64,000 nt of DNA, from contig JAMPHB010000001.1 in assembly GCA_023663685.1 (NCBI GenBank), forward strand, positions 41,766 to 105,765, in the 5' to 3' direction. The notes beneath the pieces are model-generated. The model was not told the origin of the DNA and searched no databases. It worked only from the letters and a program-made list of their open reading frames with translations. This document shows positions 17,708 through 27,143 of this stretch, in pieces. This stretch comes from Blautia sp. (GTDB lineage: Bacteria; Bacillota; Clostridia; Lachnospirales; Lachnospiraceae). Made by a program: the position numbers and the translations under genes. Positions within the stretch are counted from its first letter, which is position 1. Every line of letters starts with the position of its first letter.

Positions 17708-19108
17708 ATGTTTATCGGCAGAGAGCGCGAACTGGCATCCCTCAATAAATTATATGCATCAGACAAATTTGAGTTTATAGTGATTTATGGACGTCGCCGT
17801 GTGGGCAAGACCGCACTTATCAACCGGTTTATCAGCGATAAAAAGACGATTTATTTTATGGGGGTAGAGAGCAACAACAAACAAAATCTGGAGAATTTCA
17901 GTAAAAGTATTATGGAATTTGGAACGGATATTCCGGCGGAGATGGCGTTTGCTTCGTTTCAGGCGGCTCTGGAGTATACCTTTAAGCTGGCGGAAAAAGA
18001 GCGCCTGATTCTGGTGATTGATGAGTATCCGTATGTGGCCCGCGCTTCCAAGAGCCTTGCCTCTACTTTACAGCTTTTAATTGACAAATACAAAGATAAT
18101 TCGAAACTAATGCTGGTGCTCTGCGGTTCCTCGATGTCTTATATGGAGGATCATGTGCTGGCATACAAAGCGCCGCTTTATGGCAGGCGGACATCGCAGA
18201 TGAAAATACTTCCCTTTGATTTTGCGGATACATGCCGGTATTTCAATCATTTTTCCAGTGAGGATAAAGCCATGATTTACGGCATGGTGGGAGGGACGCC
18301 GCAGTATTTATTGCAGATGAATGACGGACAGAGTGTTGAGGATAATATTAAGAATACATTTCTGAATTCTACATCTGCACTTTTTGAGGAGCCGGAAAAT
18401 TTGCTAAAGCAGGAGGTTCGGGAGCCTGCGCTCTATAATGCGATTATTACAGCCATTGCAGGGGGCGCTTCCCGCATGGCGGAAATCTCTACAAAGGTCG
18501 GGGAAGATACCAGCGTTTGTGCCGGATATCTGAAAAACCTGACAGCGCTGGGGCTGGTTCAAAAGGAAACGCCTTATGGTGAAAAAACCTCCCGCAAATC
18601 CATTTATGTCATTGCGGATAATATGTTTCGGTTCTGGTACCGGTTTGTGCCGGAGAATAATTCCATTATTGGCCGTGGAGCGGCTGATTTGGCCTATAAG
18701 CGAATCGAACCTTACTTGTCGGATTACATGGGGAAGGTATTTGAGGAAATATGTAAGCAGTATCTCTGGAAGATGCTGCTGAGAGGCCGGTCTCCTGTGG
18801 AGTTTCAGGAGCTGGGGCGCTGGTGGGGGACTGATCCGGCCGCCCATAGCCAGACAGAGATTGACATTATGGGGGAGCAGGATAAGGATACCGCATTGTT
18901 TGGCGAGTGCAAGTGGACAAATGAGAAGGTAGACACAGGCGTTTTGGAGACACTGGCAAGGCGGAGCAGTCTGTTTCATTATAGTAAAGTGCAGTTGTAT
19001 GTTTTTGCAAAAAATGGATTTACAAAGGGCTGTGAGGAGGCCGCCGGCAAGATGGGAAATGTTACACTGGTATCATACAAAAATCTTTTAGAGGAAATAA
19101 CAAAATGA
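17708..19108 (+). CDS. DUF234-type AAA ATPase with PD-(D/E)xK-like C-terminus
   Basis: This 466-residue cytoplasmic protein of the archaeal-type P-loop ATPase family is common in Clostridia. Walker A is YGRRRVGKTALI (about residues 27-38) and Walker B is LVIDEYPYVA. A winged-helix region (AEISTKVGEDTSVCAGYLKN) follows, then the DUF234 nuclease-like domain with EIDIM and GECKW, the D/E-xK core of restriction-endonuclease folds. The ATG at 17708 follows ggaatggaggtggg. Members are often linked to mobile DNA or defence, but no function is established. It is isolated, behind a repeat-rich promoter, and convergent with a hybrid kinase. Confidence 0.87.
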   Translation: MFIGRERELASLNKLYASDKFEFIVIYGRRRVGKTALINRFISDKKTIYFMGVESNNKQNLENFSKSIMEFGTDIPAEMAFASFQAALEYTFKLAEKERLILVIDEYPYVARASKSLASTLQLLIDKYKDNSKLMLVLCGSSMSYMEDHVLAYKAPLYGRRTSQMKILPFDFADTCRYFNHFSSEDKAMIYGMVGGTPQYLLQMNDGQSVEDNIKNTFLNSTSALFEEPENLLKQEVREPALYNAIITAIAGGASRMAEISTKVGEDTSVCAGYLKNLTALGLVQKETPYGEKTSRKSIYVIADNMFRFWYRFVPENNSIIGRGAADLAYKRIEPYLSDYMGKVFEEICKQYLWKMLLRGRSPVEFQELGRWWGTDPAAHSQTEIDIMGEQDKDTALFGECKWTNEKVDTGVLETLARRSSLFHYSKVQLYVFAKNGFTKGCEEAAGKMGNVTLVSYKNLLEEITK

Positions 19109-19131
19109 GTCTGGCCAGACTACGCAGGCAT

Positions 19132-19172
19132 GGGCATATCGGGGAGGGATTCCATCTATCCCCGATATGCCC
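19132..19172. terminator. Bidirectional hairpin between ATPase and hybrid kinase genes
   Basis: A perfect 14-bp stem (gggcatatcgggga with tccccgatatgccc) has a 13-nt loop, between convergent stops at 19108 and 19216. It is flanked by T-rich sequence (agttttagttttc) on the + side. Confidence 0.7.
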
Positions 19173-19215
19173 GGCCATGAATAGTTTTAGTTTTCTACAG
19201 ATTCTGATGGTAATA

Positions 19216-22167
19216 TTACTTCACAAATTTTCGCAGCACATCCATAAATACATTCATATCGAGCGGTTTCGCAATGTGTGCATTCATTCCGTTTTTCAGT
19301 GCCGCCTGCTTGTCCTCCTCCAGCGCATTTGCTGTCATCGCGATAATTGGCAGGGTTTTCACATCTTCCCTTGGAAGTCTGCGGATTGCCCGTGTGGCCT
19401 CATAACCATCCATAATGGGCATTTGTATATCCATTAAAATTACATCATAATAATTTTCTTCAGCCTTTTCCATCATAGCCACCGCATCCGTTCCGTCCGG
19501 CGCGGAGTCAACAAGGAAGCCCGCCTCTTCCAGAATAAACTGTGCGATTTCGCGGTTCAGCTCAATATCCTCCACCAGGAGAACCCGCTTTCCGCTGAAA
19601 TCAGCCAGCGTCCATTCCGGGGGTTCCTCCTTCTTTTCAAGCATATTGTTTGCGGCCAGCAGCGCCATTTTCAGGTCGGAGAGGAACAGGGGCTTTGCGC
19701 AGAATGCGGTAATGCCTGCTTCCTTTGCCTCTTCCTCAATGTCTGACCAGTCATAAGCAGTCAGGATAATAATCGGCGCGTCTTTGCCAACGGAATCCCG
19801 TATCTTTTTAGCTGTTTCCACACCGCTGAATCCGGGCATTTGCCAGTCGATGATGAAGGTATGGTAGGAATCCTTTTCCTCGTGGGCGGATTTGGCGCGG
19901 TACACCGCATCCCGGCCGGAAGTCGTCCATTCTGAGCGGAGTCCGATTTTTTTAAGCATCTTGCAGACACTGTCGCAGGTGTTAAAGTCATCATCAACCA
20001 CCAGTGTACGCAGACCTTCCAGCTCCTTGATCTGTTCCGAGGTTTTTTCCGTATCCTGCAGCTTTAGTACCAGTTCCACGGTAAATGTGCTGCCCTTGCC
20101 CGCTTCGCTCTCAACGCTGATTGTACCGTTCATCATTTCTACAATGTTTTTAGTAATGGCCATGCCAAGGCCGGTTCCCTCTATGCCGCTCTGTGTCACT
20201 GTGGATTCCCGTTCGAACGGCTCAAAAATGTGTTCCACAAACTCCGGCGACATGCCGATTCCATTGTCCTTGATGATAAATGTATATTCGCCGTATCCAT
20301 GCCGGAAAGTGGTCTTTTGCATGATACGGAATGTGACGGAGCCTCCGGCCGGTGTATACTTGACCGCATTGCTCAGGAGGTTGATAAATACCTGATTCAG
20401 CTTTAATGGATCTGCAATCACATCTTCATTTACCACCTCAAAGGTATCAATAAACATTTCCAGCTGCTTGGCCTTAATCTGCGGCTGGGTAATGTTTATC
20501 AAATTATGTATCAGCTCCGAAATATTACACTCCTGCTCCTTAATCTGCACTTTTCCGCTCTCGATTCTGCTCATGTCGAGTACATCATTGATCAGACTGA
20601 GCAAATGATTGCTTGAAGAAAGAACCTTCTGCAAATTGTCCAGAATCAGGCCTTTGTTGTCGATGTGGTTGATCGCAATTGTGGTAAAGCCAATAATTGC
20701 GTTCATGGGAGTGCGAATATCGTGTGACATATTAGACAAAAATGTGGATTTTGCATTGTTTGCATGCTGAGCCTGAAGCAGTGCATCCTGAAGCGCCTGC
20801 TTCTGAGACTGTTCTTTTTGGATTCGCAGCTCCTTTTCCTTTAATTCTGTGATGTTCTGGCGAATAAACAGAACTTTGGAAACTTTGTCATCTTTTCTTT
20901 CCAGACAGATGATATTGAGATGCTCCCATTCCTGGCGGCCGTTAATGATTACACAGCGCTCATAGCGCAGATCATTCTGCTGGGCCATGGCCGTAATAAT
21001 GGCATCCTTGTCCATATAGTCAACGAAATTCTGCCGGCTGTCCTCTGGTATAGACGCCGCCAGATGCTTTACGATATCAGGATATTTCCCATGATCCGCG
21101 ATGTCTGTACCCTCTGGCTTTGTGCCCGCCAGATACTGATAGGAATCCTTTTCAAGGTCAAACATGGCAAAGCGTGAAAACAGTGTGTTGACGCCTGCTG
21201 TAATGTAACCCATCTCCCGGTTTTCTTTTTCCAGCTTCCGGCGTTTGCGCACGGAGTGAAGCACGATAATGACAATATAGATGGCAAAAAGGACGATCAG
21301 CATAATTTCCAGCTGAATTCCTGCCATGTTTTCTTCCGCAATCATATGTTGTGTCACATTTTTTGGAAATGTCTGCACAAGCACATAATTATTATTCGGC
21401 AGATATGTAACACAGATATTGTCTATATCACTGGAAGAATCGCATATAAAGGTTTCGGTTCCCCCATTTTCAAAAATCCCCTGGGCATGACTGGCGGTGG
21501 CCTCATCAATCACTCCGGTTTGTGTCAGATTATCCAGTAAATTCTGGTCATAGCTTCCGCCGTTTGAGCTGGCAATCACTCTGCCGTCCGGCGCACAGAG
21601 GAACACCTGCGCGTCCTCTCCAAAATAGGAAGTACTAAGCATATTCTTCAAATATTCTTCTGCCAGAAAAGCGCCCCGCAGCACGCCGATGATGTTCCCC
21701 TCATAGCGGACGGGTGCATAAAAGCATGCCATTGTCTCATCAAAAAAATGAGGATCAAATACAATTTCGATATCGCTGTTTCCGGCAATACCGTCTGTAT
21801 AAAAATGCCGCCATGCCATCTCGGCGGTTCTCCCGTCGGAAGTAGCGTCTGTGCCGTCTATATCTGTAAACATAATTGCGTCAAACTGGGAATGCTCCTC
21901 CATCGTGCCAAGCATATCTGCTGTAACGGTCGGCTCTGTCAGACTTTCGCCGACAAAATACGCGTAGATATTGATCTGGCTCAGGGCGTTGCTCAGTTCG
22001 TTGTCAATATGTTCTGCCTTCAGCCGCGCAGAATCTGCCGCGTAAATTCTGTTCTGCTCCTCTGTCCGCCTGCTGTTTTGCGAGGTAAACCGGAAGAACA
22101 AAAGAATAATAGCTGCAAAAAGAAAAACAACAAAAATAACCACTTGTAAAGATATTTTCCTTTTCAT
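19216..22167 (-). CDS. Hybrid sensor histidine kinase with two receiver domains
   Basis: This 983-residue protein uses the ATG at 22167 behind GAGG; an upstream TTG is less likely. Order of domains: transmembrane segment (residues 5-25), extracytoplasmic Cache-like sensor (about 30-270), second membrane segment, PAS-like region, HisKA with NMSHDIRTPMNAIIGF (near residue 480), HATPase_c with NLLSNAVKYTP and GTGLGMAITKN, receiver 1 (VVDDDFNTC, phospho-Asp in IIDWQMPGFSG) and receiver 2 (LVEDIELNRE, phospho-Asp in ILMDIQMPIMDG). Such kinases relay His-Asp phosphate internally. No separate output regulator is adjacent. It shares architecture with the kinase at 48.6 kb, so the two look like paralogs. 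It has its own promoter. Confidence 0.93.
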   Translation of the reverse strand: MKRKISLQVVIFVVFLFAAIILLFFRFTSQNSRRTEEQNRIYAADSARLKAEHIDNELSNALSQINIYAYFVGESLTEPTVTADMLGTMEEHSQFDAIMFTDIDGTDATSDGRTAEMAWRHFYTDGIAGNSDIEIVFDPHFFDETMACFYAPVRYEGNIIGVLRGAFLAEEYLKNMLSTSYFGEDAQVFLCAPDGRVIASSNGGSYDQNLLDNLTQTGVIDEATASHAQGIFENGGTETFICDSSSDIDNICVTYLPNNNYVLVQTFPKNVTQHMIAEENMAGIQLEIMLIVLFAIYIVIIVLHSVRKRRKLEKENREMGYITAGVNTLFSRFAMFDLEKDSYQYLAGTKPEGTDIADHGKYPDIVKHLAASIPEDSRQNFVDYMDKDAIITAMAQQNDLRYERCVIINGRQEWEHLNIICLERKDDKVSKVLFIRQNITELKEKELRIQKEQSQKQALQDALLQAQHANNAKSTFLSNMSHDIRTPMNAIIGFTTIAINHIDNKGLILDNLQKVLSSSNHLLSLINDVLDMSRIESGKVQIKEQECNISELIHNLINITQPQIKAKQLEMFIDTFEVVNEDVIADPLKLNQVFINLLSNAVKYTPAGGSVTFRIMQKTTFRHGYGEYTFIIKDNGIGMSPEFVEHIFEPFERESTVTQSGIEGTGLGMAITKNIVEMMNGTISVESEAGKGSTFTVELVLKLQDTEKTSEQIKELEGLRTLVVDDDFNTCDSVCKMLKKIGLRSEWTTSGRDAVYRAKSAHEEKDSYHTFIIDWQMPGFSGVETAKKIRDSVGKDAPIIILTAYDWSDIEEEAKEAGITAFCAKPLFLSDLKMALLAANNMLEKKEEPPEWTLADFSGKRVLLVEDIELNREIAQFILEEAGFLVDSAPDGTDAVAMMEKAEENYYDVILMDIQMPIMDGYEATRAIRRLPREDVKTLPIIAMTANALEEDKQAALKNGMNAHIAKPLDMNVFMDVLRKFVK

Positions 22168-22239
22168 ATTCAATTCCTCACTTCACCTTTGTTTTTTGTA
22201 CAATGAATCAGACATTGTATTCTCTGCCCGCACAATGCC

Positions 22240-22268
22240 ATTATACTAAAGGGATTTCTTTTTTTCAA
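22240..22268 (-). promoter_or_regulatory. Sigma-A promoter of the minus-strand hybrid kinase
   Basis: Read on the minus strand, TTGAAA (22268-22263) and TATAAT (22245-22240) are 17 bp apart, about 73 bp before the kinase start. Confidence 0.75.
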
Positions 22269-22402
22269 GGTATAACGGAATCGTGCGGTTCAGTTGATTA
22301 AACCGTTCGTGAATTATTATTCTGAATGGTTTTTCCACAAGATAAAGGAAGGAATTCGTTTCCGCTGACAGAGTTTGATTTTTCAGAAAACCAAATGAAA
22401 TC

Positions 22403-24406
22403 TTAGCGGCTGCGGGTCAGGGCTGTTCCCGCTTTGTTCAGTCCGTATCCGTAGGGAAAGAGCACAAGATCCCCGTTTCCGTCGGCGTGTTTTTTGTCGA
22501 TGTCGTTCATATCCTTCATCCATGTGTAGGACAAGGTTCCGGTGAAATCGTATTCGCCGAAAAGCACGTCCGCGACGCCCGCGCCCTCCGTGCCCGGCTG
22601 CCATGCAATGATTACGGCGTCAAACATGTCCATATACTCGGTAATGTTGATCGGGCGGCCGGTGATTACAATTCCGATCACCGGAATCTCGCTGCGGCCA
22701 GGCATTGCGTCGAGGTTAGCGCGCAGCGCGGTCAGCATTTCGATATCGGATGCGGCGGGCTTTAGGGAGGCCGCCGGGGAGTCTCCGTTTGTCTCCGCGT
22801 AGGGCACCTCGCCGAATACCGCGATCACCGCGTCCGCGCCCTCCTTGATGCTGCCGTCCACATTGTGCGAGAGGGTGACATTCTCGCCTACAGCCTTGGA
22901 GAAGCCCTCTATGAGGGTGGTTCCCTGTGTGATCTTCCCGGAGCTGCCCTGCCAGCTGATTGTCCAGCCGCCGCACTGGGAGCCGATATCATAGGCCTTT
23001 TGGCCGGATACGGAAATACTGGCGGCATTTGCAAGCGCCTCTGTTGCAGTGGAAGAGCCCACGGTATCGTTCTTTAAGAGCACAAGACTCTCGCGCACGG
23101 CGCGCCTTGCAATTTCCCGGTGCGCGTCGTTTCCAAAGTCGGAGAGACACTGCTGCTCTGTGGCGCCGCCCACTTCCTCCTCGAAAAGTCCCGCTTTGAA
23201 TTTCACTCTGAGAATACGGCTGACCGCGTCGTCGATGCGCTCCTGCGTGACGCCGCCCTCATCCACCAGCTCAATCAGATATTTCATAACGGTTTCCCAT
23301 GTGGTGACCTCCATACACAGATCCACCCCGGCATTGACCGCATTGGCAATCTGTTCCTTGTAGGAGGCGCCGGAAACCTGCTGGATGCCATTGTAATCGC
23401 TGATAACCAGCCCCTCAAAGCCCAGCTGATCCTTGAGGAGATCCTGAACCAGATGCTTGTTTTCGTGGCATTTTAGGCCGTTTACGCTGTTGAAGGATAC
23501 CATCACCGTGAGCACGCCCTCGTCGATTGCACCGGTGTAGGGATCCAGAACCCCGGCGTTTAGAAGTGCGTCAAACTCCTCGGGCGACATGTCTACATTT
23601 CCCTGATTGACGCCGTCTGTGGTGTAACCCTCGCCGATATAGTGCTTGGCACAGGCAAGAACCCGGTTGCCTGCCAGGTAATCCCCGGTATCCTTTGCGC
23701 CCTGCAGTCCCTGGATGTAGGGGTTGGACAAGGTGGGAATTTCCTCTGCCCGCTCGCTGAAGCACTCGTAGGTTCTGCCCCAGCGCTCGCTCTGGGGATT
23801 GCCGAGAGTGGGCGCGAAGGTCCACTGCACGCCGATGGCGCGTACCTCGGACGCGGTCAGTGCGCCCAGCTCTTCCATCAGCTCGGGATCATTCGCCGCG
23901 CCCAGCGCGATGTTGTGGGGAAATATCGTTGCGCCGTAGACGTTGTTGTTTCCATGGACGGCGTCAACCCCGTAGAGCAGCGGAATCCCCAGACGGCTGT
24001 CCAGTGCGGCCTGTTTTAATTCGTTGATACGGTTCTGCCAGTCCGCCGCAGTGTTTCCGCTGGCGGGTGCGCTGCCGCCGCCGCTTAAGACGGAGCCGAT
24101 ACCGTACTCCGTTACCCTAGAGACGTCAAGCCCGGCCTGTTCCGGCTGAACCATCTGCGCGACCTTTTCCTCAAGGGTCATCTGTGCTAAAAGAGCCGCA
24201 ATCCGCTCCTCCACATCGGCGTTAGGATCCATATAGACGGATTTGTCCGGCTCGCCGGAAAGCGGGCCGCCTCCGTCGCTGACAGATTCCTGTGAGCTTT
24301 GCGTGTTCTCGTCCGGCGTCTGCTTTTCGGCTGGTCCGCAGCCGGATAGAAGCATGGCGGCGGCCAGAAGGACGGACAGAAACTTTTTGCATGTACCAGA
24401 TTTCAT
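22403..24406 (-). CDS. Glycoside hydrolase family 3 lipoprotein (beta-glucosidase-like)
   Basis: This 667-residue exported enzyme starts at the ATG at 24406, about 7 bp after AGGAGG. The signal peptide ends in the lipobox LLSGC (lipid on Cys23). A Ser/Pro/Glu-rich spacer leads to the GH3 N-terminal barrel (MTLEEKVAQMVQ, KHYIGEG) with the nucleophile Asp in GLVISDYNGI. The GH3_C domain follows (GIVITGRPINI, IIAWQPGTEGAGVADVLFG), and the protein ends LFPYGYGLN without a fibronectin-like tail. It should release terminal beta-linked glucose or xylose from plant oligosaccharides at the cell surface. A nested ATG at 24411 directly after the ribosome binding site gives only a two-codon frame (ATGAAATGA). 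Confidence 0.93.
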   Translation of the reverse strand: MKSGTCKKFLSVLLAAAMLLSGCGPAEKQTPDENTQSSQESVSDGGGPLSGEPDKSVYMDPNADVEERIAALLAQMTLEEKVAQMVQPEQAGLDVSRVTEYGIGSVLSGGGSAPASGNTAADWQNRINELKQAALDSRLGIPLLYGVDAVHGNNNVYGATIFPHNIALGAANDPELMEELGALTASEVRAIGVQWTFAPTLGNPQSERWGRTYECFSERAEEIPTLSNPYIQGLQGAKDTGDYLAGNRVLACAKHYIGEGYTTDGVNQGNVDMSPEEFDALLNAGVLDPYTGAIDEGVLTVMVSFNSVNGLKCHENKHLVQDLLKDQLGFEGLVISDYNGIQQVSGASYKEQIANAVNAGVDLCMEVTTWETVMKYLIELVDEGGVTQERIDDAVSRILRVKFKAGLFEEEVGGATEQQCLSDFGNDAHREIARRAVRESLVLLKNDTVGSSTATEALANAASISVSGQKAYDIGSQCGGWTISWQGSSGKITQGTTLIEGFSKAVGENVTLSHNVDGSIKEGADAVIAVFGEVPYAETNGDSPAASLKPAASDIEMLTALRANLDAMPGRSEIPVIGIVITGRPINITEYMDMFDAVIIAWQPGTEGAGVADVLFGEYDFTGTLSYTWMKDMNDIDKKHADGNGDLVLFPYGYGLNKAGTALTRSR

Positions 24407-24412
24407 TTCATT

Positions 24413-24740
24413 TCCTCCTAAATTGTGTACTGGTTTTGCCGGCAGAAAAGTCCGGCTGATTAAAAGTGTACCGCATGAAAAAGGCAAATTCCATAGATGG
24501 TGAAAATCGGATACCTGAAACGAAAAAAAGGAACCCCGGGCAAAAAAAGAGAGTTGTTGCCGGGTAAAAATAATGATACATAAGGCAGCTGCCCCGCCTG
24601 CAACGGTGCGTGCTATACCATCACAGATATGCATTTTATCGGAGATATCAGAACGCCATGTGAAATCTGCAATGGAAAACGGTATCGTCGGGGAATCCTA
24701 TACGGGGCAGTTTTTGCAGAAAAGTCCGTGAAAAATGACT
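24413..24740. other. Divergent intergenic region between GH3 gene and T-box promoter
   Basis: About 330 bases without a convincing gene. It holds the GH3 ribosome binding site (AGGAGG on the minus strand) and presumably its promoter. On the plus side it runs up to the metG leader promoter at 24741. Open frames crossing it have no ribosome binding site or coding character. Confidence 0.6.
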
Positions 24741-24769
24741 TGACAGATTCGGCTCCGGCAAGTATGATA
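24741..24769 (+). promoter_or_regulatory. Sigma-A promoter of the metG T-box leader
   Basis: Perfect TTGACA (24741-24746) and TATGAT (24764-24769) are 17 bp apart; transcription should start near 24776, just before T-box stem I. Confidence 0.85.
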
Positions 24770-24779
24770 AAAAGAAAAA

Positions 24780-25122
24780 TAGCACAACACTTAGAAAAAG
24801 AGAGTACATGCGGGACGCCCTTACAGAGAGCTCTCCACCCGCGGGGCGGGACGCTGCGAGGAGAGGGGGAAGAAGGCATGGAAGATGGCTTTGGAGTGGC
24901 AGAGCTGAACGCATACGACCCTGGAATGGCGGAGGATTGCGACAAGCTCTGACGGGACGCCCGTTATAGCGGAAGGTGTTATGCCATGCAGATTTTTGTG
25001 GAAAGAAGCGCACGATTGTCTGGCAGGGGACACCTGCAGAGGCAGGCGCTGTGAGGCGTCGGCGAACAGAAGTGGTAACATGGGATATTCTCCCGTCTTC
25101 TATACGAAGGCGGGAGTTTTTT
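24780..25122 (+). promoter_or_regulatory. T-box riboswitch, methionine specifier, with intrinsic terminator
   Basis: The leader has the ordered T-box elements. The loop-E strand AGTA (24803-24806) is followed by CATGC, which pairs with GCATG (24876-24880). The opposite side of that loop reads GAAG then ATG (24885-24887), a Met specifier codon, and closes with CTTT. Apical elements (cagagag, gctgcgag) and the stem III landmark gggacgcccgtta are present. The antiterminator core reads gaagtggtaacatggga: TGGT would pair with the ACCA end of uncharged tRNA-Met. The competing terminator is ctcccgtcttc/gaaggcgggag followed by TTTTTT (25090-25122). Uncharged tRNA-Met should allow read-through into metG. 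Confidence 0.9.
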
Positions 25123-25125
25123 ATT

Positions 25126-25140
25126 GCGGGCAAAGCCCGC
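25126..25140 (+). other. Small GC hairpin just before the metG ribosome binding site
   Basis: gcgggc-aaa-gcccgc forms a perfect 6-bp stem between the T-box terminator and ggaaggag. It may insulate or influence translation initiation; no direct evidence is available. Confidence 0.45.
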
Positions 25141-25153
25141 GGGAAGGAGAGCT

Positions 25154-27142
25154 ATGAGCAGCAAAGGAAAATATTATATGACGACGGCGATTGCCTACAC
25201 GTCCGGCAAGCCGCATATCGGCAATACCTACGAGATTATTCTGGCGGACGCCATCGCCAGATATAAGCGGGCGGAGGGCTATGACGTTTACTTTCAGACC
25301 GGAACCGACGAGCATGGGCAGAAGATTCAGGAGAGAGCCGGACAGGCGGGGATTACCCCGAAGGAGTATGTGGATCATATTTCCGGCGAGGTAAAGCGTA
25401 TCTGGGATCTGATGAATACCTCTTATGACAATTTTGTCCGCACTACGGACAAGGATCACGAGCGCTGCGTACAGAAGATTTTTAAAAAGCTCTACGATCA
25501 GGGCGATATCTATAAGAGCTCCTACGAGGGGCTTTACTGTAAGGAATGCGAGTCCTTCTGGACAGAGTCCCAGCTTGTGGAGGGCAGATGCCCGGACTGC
25601 GGCCTCGAGGTCAGACCCGCGAAGGAGGAGGCGTACTTTTTCAAGATGAGCAAGTATGCCGACCGGCTGATCGAGCACATTAACACACACCCGGAGTTTA
25701 TCCAGCCGACCTCCAGAAAGAACGAGATGATGAACAATTTCCTGCTTCCGGGGCTGCAGGATCTGTGCGTATCCCGCACCTCTTTTGACTGGGGAATCCA
25801 GGTAGATTTTGACGCAAAGCATGTGGTCTATGTGTGGCTGGATGCGCTGTCGAACTATATCACAAAAATCGGCTACGACCCGGACGGCTCCTCGGAGCTT
25901 TTTCAGAAAAACTGGCCCGCCGAGCTGCATTTGATTGGAAAAGATATCGTGCGTTTCCACACCATCTACTGGCCGATTTTCCTGATGGCGCTGGATCTGC
26001 CGCTCCCGAAGCAGGTGTTTGGGCATCCATGGCTGCTGCAGGGAGGGGAAAAGATGAGCAAGTCCAGGGGCAATGTCATCTATGCTGACGATATTGCCGG
26101 ACTGTTCGGCGTGGACGCCACCCGCTATTTTGTCCTGCATGAGATGCCCTATGAGAACGACGGAACGATTACATGGGAGCTTTTGCTGGAGAGGTTTAAT
26201 TCGGATCTTGCGAATATTTTGGGGAATCTGGTCAACCGCACCATCTCCATGAGCAACAAGTATTTTGACGGTGTGGTAAGGCACGGCGAGGCCGGGGAGT
26301 TCGACGAGGATTTAAAATCTGTCGTGACGGCGGCGAAGGCAGGACTGGAGGATAAAATGGAGAAGCTCCGCGTGGCGGATGCAATCTCCGAGGTGTTTAC
26401 CCTGTTCCGCCGCTGCAATAAATATATTGACGAGACGGCTCCATGGGTTTTGGCAAAGGACGGGACAAAAAGGGAGCGTCTGGCGGAGGTGCTTTACAAT
26501 CTGACGGAATCCATCTCCATCGGGGCAAGCCTTTTGCATCCATTTTTGCCGGAGACGGCGGAAAAAATTGTGGCGATGCTAAATACCGGACTTCGCGATT
26601 TTGACGGGCTTGACCAGTTTGGAGTTTACCCGGATGGCAATAAGGTCACGGGCGAGCCGGAAATCTTGTTCGCAAGGAAGGATGCAAAGGAGATCATGCC
26701 GAAGGTGGAGGCGATTCAGCAGGCGCAGAGAGCCGAGTATGAGGCGGAGTTGAAAAAGCTTGGACTGGCGCCGGAGTCCGGGGAGGCGGAGACCGTCATC
26801 GACCTTGAGGCAAAGGCGGAGATCACCTTTGAGGACTTCTCCAAAATGCAGTTTCAGGTGGGAGAGATCATCGCCTGCGAGGCGGTGGAAAAATCCAAAA
26901 AGCTTCTGTGCTCCCAGGTAAAGATCGGAAGCTCGGTGAAGCAGATCGTCTCCGGCATCCGCAAGGATTATTCGCCGGAGGAGATGGTGGGGAAGCAGGT
27001 GATGGTGCTTGTAAACCTAAAGCCTGCGAAGCTGGCCGGAGTTTTGTCAGAGGGAATGCTTTTGTGTGCAGAGGACGCAGACGGTACGCTGGCGCTTATG
27101 GCGCCGGAAAAGAAGATGCCGAGCGGAGCGGAGATTTGCTGA
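25154..27142 (+). CDS. metG: Methionyl-tRNA synthetase with C-terminal tRNA-binding domain
   Basis: This 662-residue class I synthetase charges tRNA-Met. The ATG at 25154 follows ggaaggag; longer frames extend into the leader and are rejected. Visible signatures are the HIGH-like motif PHIGNTYE (about residue 17), a zinc knuckle (CKECESFW, CPDC) in the connective-peptide insert, KMSKS in GGEKMSKSRGN (about residue 300) and the anticodon-binding helices. From about residue 557 comes an OB-fold tRNA-binding domain (FQVGEIIACEAVEKSKKLL), the form found in long bacterial enzymes. It is the T-box target and the first gene of an operon with the NUDIX gene, which begins one base after its stop. Confidence 0.97.
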   Translation: MSSKGKYYMTTAIAYTSGKPHIGNTYEIILADAIARYKRAEGYDVYFQTGTDEHGQKIQERAGQAGITPKEYVDHISGEVKRIWDLMNTSYDNFVRTTDKDHERCVQKIFKKLYDQGDIYKSSYEGLYCKECESFWTESQLVEGRCPDCGLEVRPAKEEAYFFKMSKYADRLIEHINTHPEFIQPTSRKNEMMNNFLLPGLQDLCVSRTSFDWGIQVDFDAKHVVYVWLDALSNYITKIGYDPDGSSELFQKNWPAELHLIGKDIVRFHTIYWPIFLMALDLPLPKQVFGHPWLLQGGEKMSKSRGNVIYADDIAGLFGVDATRYFVLHEMPYENDGTITWELLLERFNSDLANILGNLVNRTISMSNKYFDGVVRHGEAGEFDEDLKSVVTAAKAGLEDKMEKLRVADAISEVFTLFRRCNKYIDETAPWVLAKDGTKRERLAEVLYNLTESISIGASLLHPFLPETAEKIVAMLNTGLRDFDGLDQFGVYPDGNKVTGEPEILFARKDAKEIMPKVEAIQQAQRAEYEAELKKLGLAPESGEAETVIDLEAKAEITFEDFSKMQFQVGEIIACEAVEKSKKLLCSQVKIGSSVKQIVSGIRKDYSPEEMVGKQVMVLVNLKPAKLAGVLSEGMLLCAEDADGTLALMAPEKKMPSGAEIC

Positions 27143-27143
27143 T

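Noticed and set aside
22407..24634. Longer GH3 start giving 743 residues
   Set aside because: The extension precedes the ribosome binding site and lipoprotein signal and shows no coding character.
24629..24952. 107-codon plus-strand frame
   Set aside because: Covers the leader promoter and T-box stem I; explained by structured RNA.
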